Made by a program: the position numbers and the translations under genes. The notes beneath the pieces are model-generated. The model saw only the letters and a program-made list of their open reading frames with translations. It was not told the DNA's origin and did no database searches. This document shows, one piece after another, positions 27,224-36,193 of a stretch of DNA of 64,000 nt (position 1 is the first letter of the stretch; every line of letters begins with the position of its first letter). This DNA comes from Actinophytocola sp044466355 (GTDB lineage: Bacteria > Actinomycetota > Actinomycetes > Mycobacteriales > Pseudonocardiaceae), in contig NZ_JBITMQ010000010.1 of the NCBI RefSeq assembly GCF_044466355.1, forward strand, positions 186,001 to 250,000. Reading direction: 5' to 3'.

Positions 27224-27552
27224 GCGGCACCGCCCGCGGGTCGCAGCACCGCGTCGACGACCGTCGTGAACTCGGCCCACTCCGCCCGCTGGCGCGCGAG
27301 CATGTGCCTGCCCGCGCGGGTCAACGTGTACGTGCGCCGGTCGCGGCCGCCCACGCTGCTCCACGAACCGGACAGCAGCGCGGCCCGCTCCAGCCTGCGC
27401 AGGGCCGGGTACACGGTGCCCGTCGGCAGGTCCAGCGCGCCGCCGCTGCGGGCCTGCAGCGCCTCGATGATCGCGTAGCCGTGCCTGGGGCCGTCCTCGA
27501 GCACGGCGAGGATCAGGGCGTCGAGGTGGCCACGTACGGCTGCGGGTCGCAC
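27220..27552 (-). CDS. PadR-family transcriptional regulator
   Basis: 110 residues. The winged helix reads LDALILAVLEDGPRHGYAII and DLPTGTVYPALRRLERAALL, then a wing SSVGGRDRRTYTLTRAG, the standard PadR pattern with a short C-terminal helix. It is coupled to the HAAS protein downstream. It probably autoregulates from the 88-bp gap shared with the divergent membrane-protein gene. Confidence 0.92.
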   Translation of the reverse strand: MRPAAVRGHLDALILAVLEDGPRHGYAIIEALQARSGGALDLPTGTVYPALRRLERAALLSGSWSSVGGRDRRTYTLTRAGRHMLARQRAEWAEFTTVVDAVLRPAGGAA

Positions 27553-27640
27553 AGGTAGGGATTCTACGTAACGCGGCCCGGGTCACAATCAGGGACATCC
27601 CCGATGTATCAGTAGTCTGCCTACACATAGCGTCCGGCAC

Positions 27641-28063
27641 GTGAACACTCTTGTCCGGCCGGCGGGGACAGACCGCAGGCCCCGTCTCTCGTTGTGGCTG
27701 CTGCGTGTGGTGGCCACGGTGCACCTCGTGATGGTGCTGGCACAGCCCGTGCTCGCGGGCATGTTCCTCACCGGGAACGTCGACGCGATCACCATGCACG
27801 GCCTCATCGGGTCCGTCCTGGCCGCGGTCTCGCTCGCCCTGATCGGGACGACCCTCCTCTACGTGCTGCGCCGCGGCAGGCTGTGGGTGCTGCCGGTGAT
27901 GGTGGCGCTGTTCCTCGCCGTCGGGTTCCAGATCGGGCTGGGGCACTCCCGCTCGCTCGGCGCGCACATCCCCCTCGGCGTCGCGATCGTGACGGCCTCG
28001 GTGCTGATCGCCGTCTGGGTGTGGTCCCCGTCCGCCGCCCGCCCGCGCGGGGGTGCGCGGTGA
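27641..28063 (+). CDS. Small four-helix membrane protein
   Basis: 140 residues from a GTG at 27641. Four hydrophobic helices (about residues 17-40, 50-72, 79-97 and 106-128) and a basic C-terminus are visible. No enzyme motif is seen. It overlaps the start of the multicopper oxidase by 4 bp and is therefore probably a membrane partner of it. Confidence 0.75.
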   Translation: MNTLVRPAGTDRRPRLSLWLLRVVATVHLVMVLAQPVLAGMFLTGNVDAITMHGLIGSVLAAVSLALIGTTLLYVLRRGRLWVLPVMVALFLAVGFQIGLGHSRSLGAHIPLGVAIVTASVLIAVWVWSPSAARPRGGAR

Positions 28064-29583
28064 GGCGGCGGTCGTTCCTCGGGCTGCTGTCCGGCGTCGC
28101 CGCGGGCGCGGCCCTCGCCGGGTGCGGGCTGTCGGGCACCGGGCAGACCGGTGAACGGCTCGTCAGCACGGCACGGCTGCCGAAGCCGTTCCGCGTGCCG
28201 CTGCCGGTACCGCCGGTGGCCCGGCCCGTCGGCACCGACCTGTACCGGATCACCCAGCGCATGGCGGAGATGGAGATCCTGCCGGGCCTGCGCACCCCGA
28301 TCCTGGGCTACGACGGGATCTTCCCCGGCCCCACGATCGAGACCCGGCGGGGCAGGCCGGTGACCGTCCGGCACCGCAACGAGCTGACCGTGCCCACGGT
28401 CGTGCACCTGCACGGCGGGCACACCCCGCACGAACACGACGGGTGGCCGCTGGACCTGGTGCTGCCGGTCGGTGACCGTCGCGAGTGGACCGGCCACCAC
28501 GGCACCGGCGACACCAGCGACGGCGAGCGGGACTACCGCTACCCCATGAACCAGCGCGCGGCCACGCTCTGGTACCACGACCACCGCATGGACTTCACCG
28601 GCCCGGCCGTGTACCGCGGGCTGGCGGGCTTCCACCTGGTCCGCGACGACGAGGAGGACGCGCTCCCCCTGCCACGCGGCGACCGTGAGCTGCCGCTGAT
28701 GATCTGCGACCGGTCGTTCGACGAGGACGGTGCGTTCGCGTATCCGGGACTGGACCAGGAGATGCGGTCGGTCGCCGGGGTGCGGGACGAGTGGATGGAA
28801 GGCGTGCTGGGCGACGTGGTCCTGGTCAACGGCGCGCCGTGGCCGGAGCACGAGGTCGACGCGGCCCGCTACCGGCTGCGCCTGCTCAACGCCTCCAACG
28901 CCCGCAGGTACCGGCTCGCGCTGACCGTCCCGACCGGACCGGACCTGCCACTGACGCAGATCGGCTCCGACGGCGGCCTGCTCGAGAAACCCGTGCCGCA
29001 CCAGGCGATCGAGATCGCGCCCGGCGAACGGTTCGACGTGGTCGTGGACTTCTCACGGGTGCCGGTGGGCACGAAGGTCACCATGGTCAACGGCCTGGGC
29101 AGCGGCGGCACGGCGGACGTCATGCGGTTCCACGTCGTCCGCCGTGCCCGCGACGACAGCCGCGTCCCCGACCGGCTCGCGGAGGTCGAGCCGCTGGTCC
29201 CGCCCACCGGGGCACGGACGCGCACGTTCCAGTTCAGCCGGGGCAGCACCGGCGACCACCGCGGCTGGACCATCAACGGCCGGTCCTTCGCGCCCGGCGA
29301 CTCACTGGCCGACACCCGGCTGGGCGAGGTGGAGATCTGGCGGCTGGTCACCGACGTGCACCACCCCGTGCACGTCCACCTCGACCCGTTCCAGGTGCTG
29401 CGCCGCGACGGCAAGCCGCCGGGCGCACTGGACGTCGGCTGGAAGGACACAGTGGACATCCAGCCCGCGGAGGTGGTCGACATCGCGGTCCGCTTCACCG
29501 ACTACACCGGCCGTTTCGTCATGCACTGCCACAACCTGGAACACGAGGACATGGCGATGATGGCGACGGTGCGGACGGTGTGA
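28060..29583 (+). CDS. Multicopper oxidase (CotA/bilirubin-oxidase-like)
   Basis: 507 residues from a GTG at 28060. The N-terminus RRRSFLGLLSG followed by a hydrophobic stretch and LAGC suggests a Tat or lipoprotein export signal. All four copper motifs are present: VHLHGGHTPHEHDGWP, LWYHDHRMD, HHPVHVHLDPFQVL and MHCHNLEHEDMAMM, the last giving the type 1 Cys with Met axial ligand. It oxidises phenolic or metal substrates with O2. It lies directly next to the enediyne block, convergent to the AhpD-like gene with one base between the stops, but whether it belongs to that pathway is unclear. Confidence 0.92.
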   Translation: MRRRSFLGLLSGVAAGAALAGCGLSGTGQTGERLVSTARLPKPFRVPLPVPPVARPVGTDLYRITQRMAEMEILPGLRTPILGYDGIFPGPTIETRRGRPVTVRHRNELTVPTVVHLHGGHTPHEHDGWPLDLVLPVGDRREWTGHHGTGDTSDGERDYRYPMNQRAATLWYHDHRMDFTGPAVYRGLAGFHLVRDDEEDALPLPRGDRELPLMICDRSFDEDGAFAYPGLDQEMRSVAGVRDEWMEGVLGDVVLVNGAPWPEHEVDAARYRLRLLNASNARRYRLALTVPTGPDLPLTQIGSDGGLLEKPVPHQAIEIAPGERFDVVVDFSRVPVGTKVTMVNGLGSGGTADVMRFHVVRRARDDSRVPDRLAEVEPLVPPTGARTRTFQFSRGSTGDHRGWTINGRSFAPGDSLADTRLGEVEIWRLVTDVHHPVHVHLDPFQVLRRDGKPPGALDVGWKDTVDIQPAEVVDIAVRFTDYTGRFVMHCHNLEHEDMAMMATVRTV

Positions 29584-29584
29584 G

Positions 29585-30607
29585 TCAGGCCGCGGCGGAC
29601 GACTCCCCGGGGGCGGCGAGCCACGTGCTGATCCGCCGGGCGGCGGTCATGCTCGACCATGCCGCCAGCTCGACGAGCGTGTCGTCGCCGGGTGCGGTCC
29701 GCCGGTAGTCCTCGACCAGGCTGTCGTCGAGCTGGAAGCTCGACAACGCGATCACCAGCGCGAGTCGCCCCGCGGGCCGGTCCTCCGAAGGGAGACCGGC
29801 CACCTCGTCCTCCACCCACGACCGGCTCAGCCCCGGCGGACGGCCGTCCCACGTGGACAGCCGGGCGCGGACGACGCCACGCACGTTCGGCGGCACCGAC
29901 CGGGCCCCGGCCGCGTCGACCGCCGCGTAGGCGCGGGCGAACGCGTCGGCGACGACCGGGTTCCCCCGCGCCCACGCGAGCTCGTCCGGCACCGGCACGG
30001 CGGGCAGCAGGTCCACCGACGTGCCCGGTGCGGCACCGTCCGGCCCCGGCCGCAGCACGCCGCCGAGCACCTGCCGTGCCTTGGGTTTCGCCGACTCCGG
30101 CACGTGTGACGGGAACGGCGACTCGCTCAGGAACACGTTCACCATGCGGTTGTAGTGGTGGAACGCCACCGCCACCCCGACCAGCTCCGCGGCCTGCGGG
30201 GCCGGGAACGGTGCGGGCACCGGACCCGTGGCCGACGCACGGGCCCACTCCTCGTAGCCGGTCCGGTCACCGGCGTCCGGGATGGCGGCGAGCGTCATCC
30301 CGTGGACGTCGGCGCAGTACGGGCACGCGTTCGCCAACGAGACGCCGGTGGCCACCGCCTCCTTGGCGGCACGGTCGGCGACCCCTTGTGCCAGCAGGGT
30401 TTCCCGCAGCACCATCCACGCCGCGGCGAGCGTGTCCGGTGCCGCGGAGTGCAGTGCGACCGGTGGTGCGAGCATCTTGAAGTCCCGCTCCACCTGCCGG
30501 TACACCTCGGCCACCAGTCCCGTGGCGTGCCTGCGCTTGACGACCCGCACGTGGCGGGTGTCGTTCAGCGACCGGCGCACCGCGAACCGGACGAGCTTCG
30601 CAACCAT
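29585..30607 (-). CDS. AhpD-like / carboxymuconolactone-decarboxylase-family protein
   Basis: 340 residues from an ATG at 30607, chosen because GAGGAG precedes it at the right distance; an open frame extends upstream into the methyltransferase. The motif NACPYCADVHG holds a CxxC plus a nearby His, the redox-active site of AhpD-like alkylhydroperoxidases. The protein is longer than AhpD (about 175), with a second helical half. It is the last gene of the minus-strand run unbL-unbV-unbU-P450-methyltransferase-this gene, 10 bp after the methyltransferase. A role in handling peroxide or thiol stress, or in a redox tailoring step, is inference. Confidence 0.8.
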   Translation of the reverse strand: MVAKLVRFAVRRSLNDTRHVRVVKRRHATGLVAEVYRQVERDFKMLAPPVALHSAAPDTLAAAWMVLRETLLAQGVADRAAKEAVATGVSLANACPYCADVHGMTLAAIPDAGDRTGYEEWARASATGPVPAPFPAPQAAELVGVAVAFHHYNRMVNVFLSESPFPSHVPESAKPKARQVLGGVLRPGPDGAAPGTSVDLLPAVPVPDELAWARGNPVVADAFARAYAAVDAAGARSVPPNVRGVVRARLSTWDGRPPGLSRSWVEDEVAGLPSEDRPAGRLALVIALSSFQLDDSLVEDYRRTAPGDDTLVELAAWSSMTAARRISTWLAAPGESSAAA

Positions 30608-30617
30608 CCGGCGCTCC

Positions 30618-31805
30618 TCAGGTCGACGGGGTCGCGCGGGCCAGCACGGCACCCACCACGAAGTCCGGGTACTTCTCGGCGATCGCGTCCACGTCGGGCA
30701 GGATCGTCACCTCGTCGAGACCGGCCGCCTCGAACGTGGCCCGCCACGCCGCCGGCGTGAGGAAGCCGTGCGTCGGGCGCTTCACCGGGTCGGTGGCGAC
30801 GTCGGTGAAGCTGTCGAGGAAGTCGAAGATGATCTCGGCGTGGATGGGCCGCGCCAGCTTCGTCGGCCGCACGCACTCCGACACCACGACCGTGCCGCCT
30901 GGCTTGAGCGCCCGGACCGCCTCGCCGATGACGAAGTCGAGTTCGGGTGCCACGTGGAAGCAGTTCACCGAGTAGACCGCGTCGAACGTGCCCGGCTCGA
31001 CGCCCTGTTCCTCCCACGGCAGGGTCATGTCCAGCCGTGCCGTCTCCACGACCGTCGACGGTGCCGCCGCGGCCCGCGCCGCCTTGTCCCCGTGGCGCGC
31101 GAAGGTCTCCGCCACCTCGGTGAACCGGTAGCGGGTGACGGCGGGGCCGAGCTTGCGCAGCGCGTACTCCGCGGCGCTCCCGCACCCGCCGCCGATCTCC
31201 AGGATCTCGAACGGACCGCCGTCCTCGGGCACGAGCCGGGACAACGCCTCCGCGCCGACGGTGTTGTTGATGGCGTACAGCGGGTTGTCGTTGTGGAAGT
31301 ACTTCAGCCACAGCGGCAGCTTGTCCGGCGCGAACAGGATCTCGTCGCCCGTCGCCTCGCCGGAGAAGAACCGCTTCGCCTCGTCGACGAGCGTGCGCAG
31401 AATGTCCGCGGCGACCGCCGCGCCCGGTTCACGGGACGCCAGCTCCGCCGCCACCGCGGCGAAGTCGTCCGGGCGGGCGGGGCCGGGATAGTACTTGCCG
31501 TTCTCCCGTTCGAGGATCCCGGAGTCCGACAGCCGTTCGTAGAGGAAGGTCAGCGGGATGGTGCGGCGCCACGGGATCGACAGCTGTCGTTTGGCGAGCT
31601 GGACGGAGGTTCCCGCGTTCGTCGGCAGTGCGCCGATCGAGTCCAGGATGCCGTGCGCGGTCGCGTCCACGAGCCGCGCGAACGTGTCGTTCGCCGCCAG
31701 GAAGCGGTACGGGAACAGCTCTCGGACCCGCTCGTCGGCGATGGCGGCACGCAGTTCTGCGAACTCCGCCGCCTTGGGGTGATCGAGGTTGGACATGGCG
31801 TTCAC
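30618..31805 (-). CDS. SAM-dependent methyltransferase of the enediyne cluster
   Basis: 395 residues; the GTG at 31805 is used, although the ATG three codons later is an equal candidate. The N-terminal about 165 residues form a helical domain. SAM motif I is FEILEIGGGCGSAAEYALRK, followed by YRFTEVAE and the motif around FDAVYSVNCFHVAPELDF. Class I fold, probably O- or C-methylating a polyketide- or sugar-like substrate. It lies 16 bp after the P450, so it is in the same transcript as the enediyne signature genes. Confidence 0.85.
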   Translation of the reverse strand: MNAMSNLDHPKAAEFAELRAAIADERVRELFPYRFLAANDTFARLVDATAHGILDSIGALPTNAGTSVQLAKRQLSIPWRRTIPLTFLYERLSDSGILERENGKYYPGPARPDDFAAVAAELASREPGAAVAADILRTLVDEAKRFFSGEATGDEILFAPDKLPLWLKYFHNDNPLYAINNTVGAEALSRLVPEDGGPFEILEIGGGCGSAAEYALRKLGPAVTRYRFTEVAETFARHGDKAARAAAAPSTVVETARLDMTLPWEEQGVEPGTFDAVYSVNCFHVAPELDFVIGEAVRALKPGGTVVVSECVRPTKLARPIHAEIIFDFLDSFTDVATDPVKRPTHGFLTPAAWRATFEAAGLDEVTILPDVDAIAEKYPDFVVGAVLARATPST

Positions 31806-31821
31806 CGACTTTCGGAAACGA

Positions 31822-33201
31822 TCAGGCCGCGCGGCGGGCCGGAGTGGACCAGTCGCGGACGAACATGGGGAGGCCGCCGCCGAGCCGCAGCGACATCATC
31901 GGCTCGGGTTTGACCCGGAAACCGGGCACTCGCGCGAGCTCCAGGTCACGCATCAGCGTGGAGATGATGAAGGTGGCCTCCATCATCCCGAGGTGGTTGC
32001 CGACGCAGAACCGGGGTCCGGCGCCGAACGGGATGTGCGCGTAACGGGGCCGCTTCACCGGGGTGTCCGGGTCGAACCGCTCCGGGTCGAAGCTGTCCGG
32101 CTCCGGCCAGTACCTCGGGTGCCGGTGCAGGGTGTACGGACAGATCAGGACCTCGGCGCCGGCGGGCACGTGGTAGCCGCCGACCTCGTCCTCGGCGACG
32201 GCGCGGCGCGGCAGGATCCACACGGGAGGGTGCAGCCGCATCGCCTCCTGCAGCACCATGTGCGTGTACCGGAGCCGGGTCAGGTCCTCGTAGGCCGGAC
32301 GACGGTCGCCGTAGACGGCCACCGCCTCCTCGTGCAGCCGGGCCCGGACCTCCGGGTGCTTGCTGACGAGGTCAAGGGTCCACCCGACCGTGCTCGCCGT
32401 CGTCTCGTGCCCGGCGAGCAGCAGCGTCACCAGCTCGTCGCGCATGCGGCGGTCGGCGACCCGCTTGTCGTCCTCCTTGGCGGTGGACGCGATGAGCCGG
32501 GTCAGCACGTCGTCGCCCGCCGAGGACGGGTTGGCCTTCCGGTACTCCACGAGGATGCCGACGACCTCCTGGAGGTGGGACCGCGCGGAACGAAACGCCC
32601 GCTGCCCCTTCAGCGGCAGCCACCTCGGCACCAGCCCGAGCGTCTCCATCTCGAACATGGCCTGGTCCTGCACGGCCTCGAAGGAGTGCCCGACCCCGTC
32701 GTACGCACCGAGGTCGATGTCCAGCAGGGTGGCACCGAGCACGCCGAGGGTCAGTGCGGTGACCTCGGTCAGCACGTCGGCGGGCGCGTCCGCGCCCGTG
32801 TGGGCGCGCAGCCGGTCGACCAGGCCGAGCGCCTCGTCGATGATCACGTCCGCCTGCGCGGCGATGCGCTTGTGCTGGAACACCGGCTGGATGGCGCGCC
32901 GCTGTTCCTTCCACAGCGCGCCCTCGCTGGTCAGCAGCCCGTCGCCGAGCGCGCGTTTGGCCTCCGTGTAGCCGATGCCCTTGTGGTAGTTGGCCGCGTT
33001 GTCGGCGAGCACGTGCTTCGCGTGGTCCGGGTGGTTGAAGATGTAGAGCGTCTTCGGTCCGATCGCCACCCGTACCGCGTCGCCGTACTCCCGGACCGCC
33101 TCGCCCATCAGGCCGAGGCGGTCCGCACGGAGTTTGCGGAGGATCCCCAGGGCCGCCCGCCGGGGCGGCCCTGGGGGTACGCGGCCACCGCTCGCGGTCA
33201 T
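31822..33201 (-). CDS. Cytochrome P450 of the enediyne cluster
   Basis: 459 residues with all P450 marks: I-helix LLLAGHETTASTVGW, K-helix VLQEAMRLHPPVW (ExxR), PERF-like DSFDPERFDPD and the haem loop FGAGPRFCVGNHLG. The style is that of CYP102/CYP4-like class E enzymes rather than small streptomycete CYP105s. The start overlaps the unbU stop by 4 bp (ATGA), so it is translated with the enediyne signature genes and most likely oxidises the polyene or enediyne intermediate. Confidence 0.93.
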   Translation of the reverse strand: MTASGGRVPPGPPRRAALGILRKLRADRLGLMGEAVREYGDAVRVAIGPKTLYIFNHPDHAKHVLADNAANYHKGIGYTEAKRALGDGLLTSEGALWKEQRRAIQPVFQHKRIAAQADVIIDEALGLVDRLRAHTGADAPADVLTEVTALTLGVLGATLLDIDLGAYDGVGHSFEAVQDQAMFEMETLGLVPRWLPLKGQRAFRSARSHLQEVVGILVEYRKANPSSAGDDVLTRLIASTAKEDDKRVADRRMRDELVTLLLAGHETTASTVGWTLDLVSKHPEVRARLHEEAVAVYGDRRPAYEDLTRLRYTHMVLQEAMRLHPPVWILPRRAVAEDEVGGYHVPAGAEVLICPYTLHRHPRYWPEPDSFDPERFDPDTPVKRPRYAHIPFGAGPRFCVGNHLGMMEATFIISTLMRDLELARVPGFRVKPEPMMSLRLGGGLPMFVRDWSTPARRAA

Positions 33202-34226
33202 GCCGCCGCCGGGCGGGCCGCCGGCCCGCCGTCATCGGCGACCGCCGCGAGCGGCGGGGCCGCCTTCTGCTTCTCGGCCTCGGCCTTCTGCGCGGCCGCC
33301 TTGTTCACGAAGTGCAGGCTCCACAGGAACATGCCGCGGATCAGGCACACGATCGCCGTGGCGAGGAACAGGCCGTAGGCGATGTGCATGACCATGAACA
33401 GGCCGTAGAAGAGCGCGACGCCCGCGCCGAACGCGAACTGCGCGCCCGGCCTGGACGGCGTGGTGCCCGGGTCGGTCACCATGTAGTTGGTGTAGAGGAT
33501 GAAGGCGACACCGGTCATGACCGCCAGCGCGCCGGGGATGGCCGTGTCGAACAGGATGCCGCGCAGGATCGCCTGGAGCGCGAAGAAGCTCAGCCAGCCG
33601 GCGATCAGCCACATCCGTTCGGTCAGCTTCGCGTTCAGCATCGTGCCGGTGATGATGATGATTCCCGGCAGGATCCAGCTGCCCCAGTCGTTCAGGCCCT
33701 CGGTGAAGTGGTACGGCGGTGCGATGCTGCCCCACGGGAACAGCACGAGCACCATGAGGATCCCGAAGTTGGAGGGGTTCATGTAGTGCTTCAGCTTGCC
33801 GCGCACCGGAGCGCGCAGGATCCACTTCGCCGCCACCGCCAGGGTGACCGCGAACATCATCACCCAGATCCGGTCGTTGACGTAGATCAGCATGTTCAGC
33901 GCGATGCTGGTGATGTGGGCGGGGAACAGGAACTCCATCAGTCCCTTGAACCCGTTGCCCGCGTACCGGGGCTCGCGGCCCTCGACCCGGGCGCCGATCT
34001 TCTCCAGCACCAGCTCGACCGTGTAGCCGGTGGCGATGGCGACGAACGGCCAGATCCACGGCTGCTCGAACCCGAGGAAGATGTAACCGGCGATGTTGAA
34101 GAGCGTGATCGAGATGGCGAACCTGCGCAGCGCGGTGATGTGCTTGGGTTCACGCAGCTTCGGCGGCTCACCCGAGGGCGGGTTCCCGCCACCTGGCTTC
34201 GCTTCCTGGACGACCATTTCCGTCAC
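33198..34226 (-). CDS. unbU: Enediyne biosynthesis membrane protein UnbU
   Basis: 342 residues, multi-pass membrane protein with about eight to ten hydrophobic helices and hydrophilic ends (a Gly/Pro-rich N-terminus and an Ala/Lys-rich C-terminus). Typical strings are KHITALRRFAISITLFNIAG and LMEFLFPAHITSIALNMLIY, which fit the UnbU/SgcE5 family distantly related to RnfD-type membrane proteins. UnbU is one of the conserved enediyne signature proteins, with no settled function; transport or membrane assembly are suggested. Start and stop overlap unbV and the P450 by 4 bp each. Confidence 0.9.
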   Translation of the reverse strand: MTEMVVQEAKPGGGNPPSGEPPKLREPKHITALRRFAISITLFNIAGYIFLGFEQPWIWPFVAIATGYTVELVLEKIGARVEGREPRYAGNGFKGLMEFLFPAHITSIALNMLIYVNDRIWVMMFAVTLAVAAKWILRAPVRGKLKHYMNPSNFGILMVLVLFPWGSIAPPYHFTEGLNDWGSWILPGIIIITGTMLNAKLTERMWLIAGWLSFFALQAILRGILFDTAIPGALAVMTGVAFILYTNYMVTDPGTTPSRPGAQFAFGAGVALFYGLFMVMHIAYGLFLATAIVCLIRGMFLWSLHFVNKAAAQKAEAEKQKAAPPLAAVADDGGPAARPAAA

Positions 34227-36193
34227 TCCTCCTCGGCCGTGTCGCCGAGCACGAACTGGTGCTTGCCCTGGCTCAGCTGGAACTCCTGCTTGTGGGTCTC
34301 GCCCTGGCGGTCACGCCACTCGAGCCACACCGTCACGGGCCCACGCGCGTCACCGAGTCCGATGTGGACCTCGGTGCTGCGCTTGCCGCCGTGGCCGCTG
34401 CCGCCGTCGACGCGCTGGACGTACTTCTTGCCGTCCGCCGTGGTGACCGTGACCTGGGCACCGGTGGCGGGCGAGCCCGCGACGGGCGCGTCCCCGACGA
34501 CCTCGGCCTGCTCGTGGACGAGCTCCAGGTTCAGGTAGCCACCCGGGTCCGGCGCCTCGTTGTGGTAGTACACCGGCTCGCCGTACTGGCGGGCCACCGC
34601 GAAGTCGAGCCGCCCGTCGCCGTCCGCGTCACCGGTGGCGATGCCGCGGGTCGGGATCGGCACGGCGAGCCCCAGCTCGGGCGCCAGGTCGACGTAGCGG
34701 CCGTCCTCACCCTTGGCGAAGAACCGCAGCGTCTCACTGCCGGCGATGTCGTCGCCCGCGTTGGCGTTGGGCCAGAAGAACGGGTTGGACACGAGCGCGT
34801 CGTTGGCCATCGCCAGCTCCTGCAGCTGCGGCCACCGGTTCGTCGAGCCACGGATGAACCCGTTGGTCACGGCGATGTCCAGCTCACCCCGGTTGGCGAA
34901 GTCGGCGAGCTTGTTGTCCCACGACCAGCCGGACCACGCCGTGCCGTTCTGCCCGCTGACGTCGGTGAACGGCGCCTCGCCGTCCCGCAGCTGCGCCCGC
35001 AGGTCGGCCTTGTCCTTGGCCTGGTTGACGTAGTGGAAGTTGCTCTCGACGATGCCCCACGTGACGGTCAGGTTCGACACGAACGCGTCGTACAGGCCGT
35101 CGTGGTTGGTGTCGCCGAAGTCGACGCCCATGCCCTTGAACGAGTCCTCGCCGATCCGCTTCGACTTCGGTGTGCCGGGGGTGCGGGTCGTCTCGACGTT
35201 GCTGAAGCTCGGCTTGCCCGGCTTGGACCGGTTGTACAGCAACCGGTCCTGGCCGAAGTCGTTGGCGATGTACAGCTCCGGCAGCAGGTCGCCGTCGAGG
35301 TCGTTGGCGCTGACCGCGAGCGTCCAGCCGTGGCGGGCCTCCTCTGGCAGCGCGTCCTCCGGCGCCGCGGCGAGGTCGACGGTCGGGTCCGCGCCCGCCG
35401 TGGCACCCTTGTTCAGCAGGATGTGCTTGCCGCCGCCGTTCTGCGCGTGCGACAGGGAGTGGTTCATCTCCACCCCCCCGTCCTTGCTCGCGTCGAGGAT
35501 CGGGCTGTCGGGGAAGTAGTTGCCGACGAACACGTCGTCGTGGCCGTCACCGTCGAAGTCCGCGACGGTCGCCGCGTTGGAGTTCCACTGTGGACCGTCG
35601 TACTTCCCGTCGCCGTCGGCGTTGTCGCCGGGCACGGCCTCGGCCGCGACGAACGCGGCCGCCGAGAACCCGTCGTGGTCGGCGGTCTGCAGGTGGATCA
35701 CCGGGGTCCGGCCCCACATGTAGATCAGCAGGTCCAGTCTGCCGTCCTCGTTCAGGTCGGCGGGCACACAGCCCATCGGCGCCATCACGTCGTTGACGGG
35801 CAACGGGTCCGGCGTCAGCTCGAACGGCTGGTACCGGTCACCGCGTGCGTCCGGCACCGGCGTGACGATCACCTGGTCGGTGCGCGGGTCCACCACGCAC
35901 AGGTCGTTGGGCAGGCCGTCGCCGTCCAGGTCGTTCATCGCGACCGCGGCGCCCACCGAGGACATCCACGCGTCGATGTGCTTGTACGCCTGGTTGACCT
36001 GGCGGATCGACTGCTGCTTGTCCGACGCGGGCAGCGCGACGCTGTGCTCGGCGAACGCGTAGTCGTCCGCCATCGCGTTCCTGGTGTCCGCCGAGCTCTG
36101 CGGCAGCGTGACCACGAAGTAGAAAGCGACGACGACCACGAGCGCGATGACACCGGTGAGCTGCCTGCGCAGCATGCCGAATACCCGGGTCAT
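34223..36193 (-). CDS. unbV: Enediyne biosynthesis protein UnbV (FG-GAP/VCBS and ASPIC/UnbV domains)
   Basis: 656 residues. An N-terminal membrane anchor or signal (RQLTGVIALVVVVAFYFVVT) puts the rest outside. The body is a beta-propeller of FG-GAP/VCBS repeats with Ca-binding loops: MNDLDGDGLPNDLCV, ADLNEDGRLDLLIYMWG, ADFDGDGHDDVFVGNYF and ATGDADGDGRLDFAVAR. The C-terminal about 100 residues form an ASPIC/UnbV domain. UnbV is a conserved enediyne signature protein of unknown role. It is coupled by 4-bp overlaps to unbL and unbU. Confidence 0.93.
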   Translation of the reverse strand: MTRVFGMLRRQLTGVIALVVVVAFYFVVTLPQSSADTRNAMADDYAFAEHSVALPASDKQQSIRQVNQAYKHIDAWMSSVGAAVAMNDLDGDGLPNDLCVVDPRTDQVIVTPVPDARGDRYQPFELTPDPLPVNDVMAPMGCVPADLNEDGRLDLLIYMWGRTPVIHLQTADHDGFSAAAFVAAEAVPGDNADGDGKYDGPQWNSNAATVADFDGDGHDDVFVGNYFPDSPILDASKDGGVEMNHSLSHAQNGGGKHILLNKGATAGADPTVDLAAAPEDALPEEARHGWTLAVSANDLDGDLLPELYIANDFGQDRLLYNRSKPGKPSFSNVETTRTPGTPKSKRIGEDSFKGMGVDFGDTNHDGLYDAFVSNLTVTWGIVESNFHYVNQAKDKADLRAQLRDGEAPFTDVSGQNGTAWSGWSWDNKLADFANRGELDIAVTNGFIRGSTNRWPQLQELAMANDALVSNPFFWPNANAGDDIAGSETLRFFAKGEDGRYVDLAPELGLAVPIPTRGIATGDADGDGRLDFAVARQYGEPVYYHNEAPDPGGYLNLELVHEQAEVVGDAPVAGSPATGAQVTVTTADGKKYVQRVDGGSGHGGKRSTEVHIGLGDARGPVTVWLEWRDRQGETHKQEFQLSQGKHQFVLGDTAEEE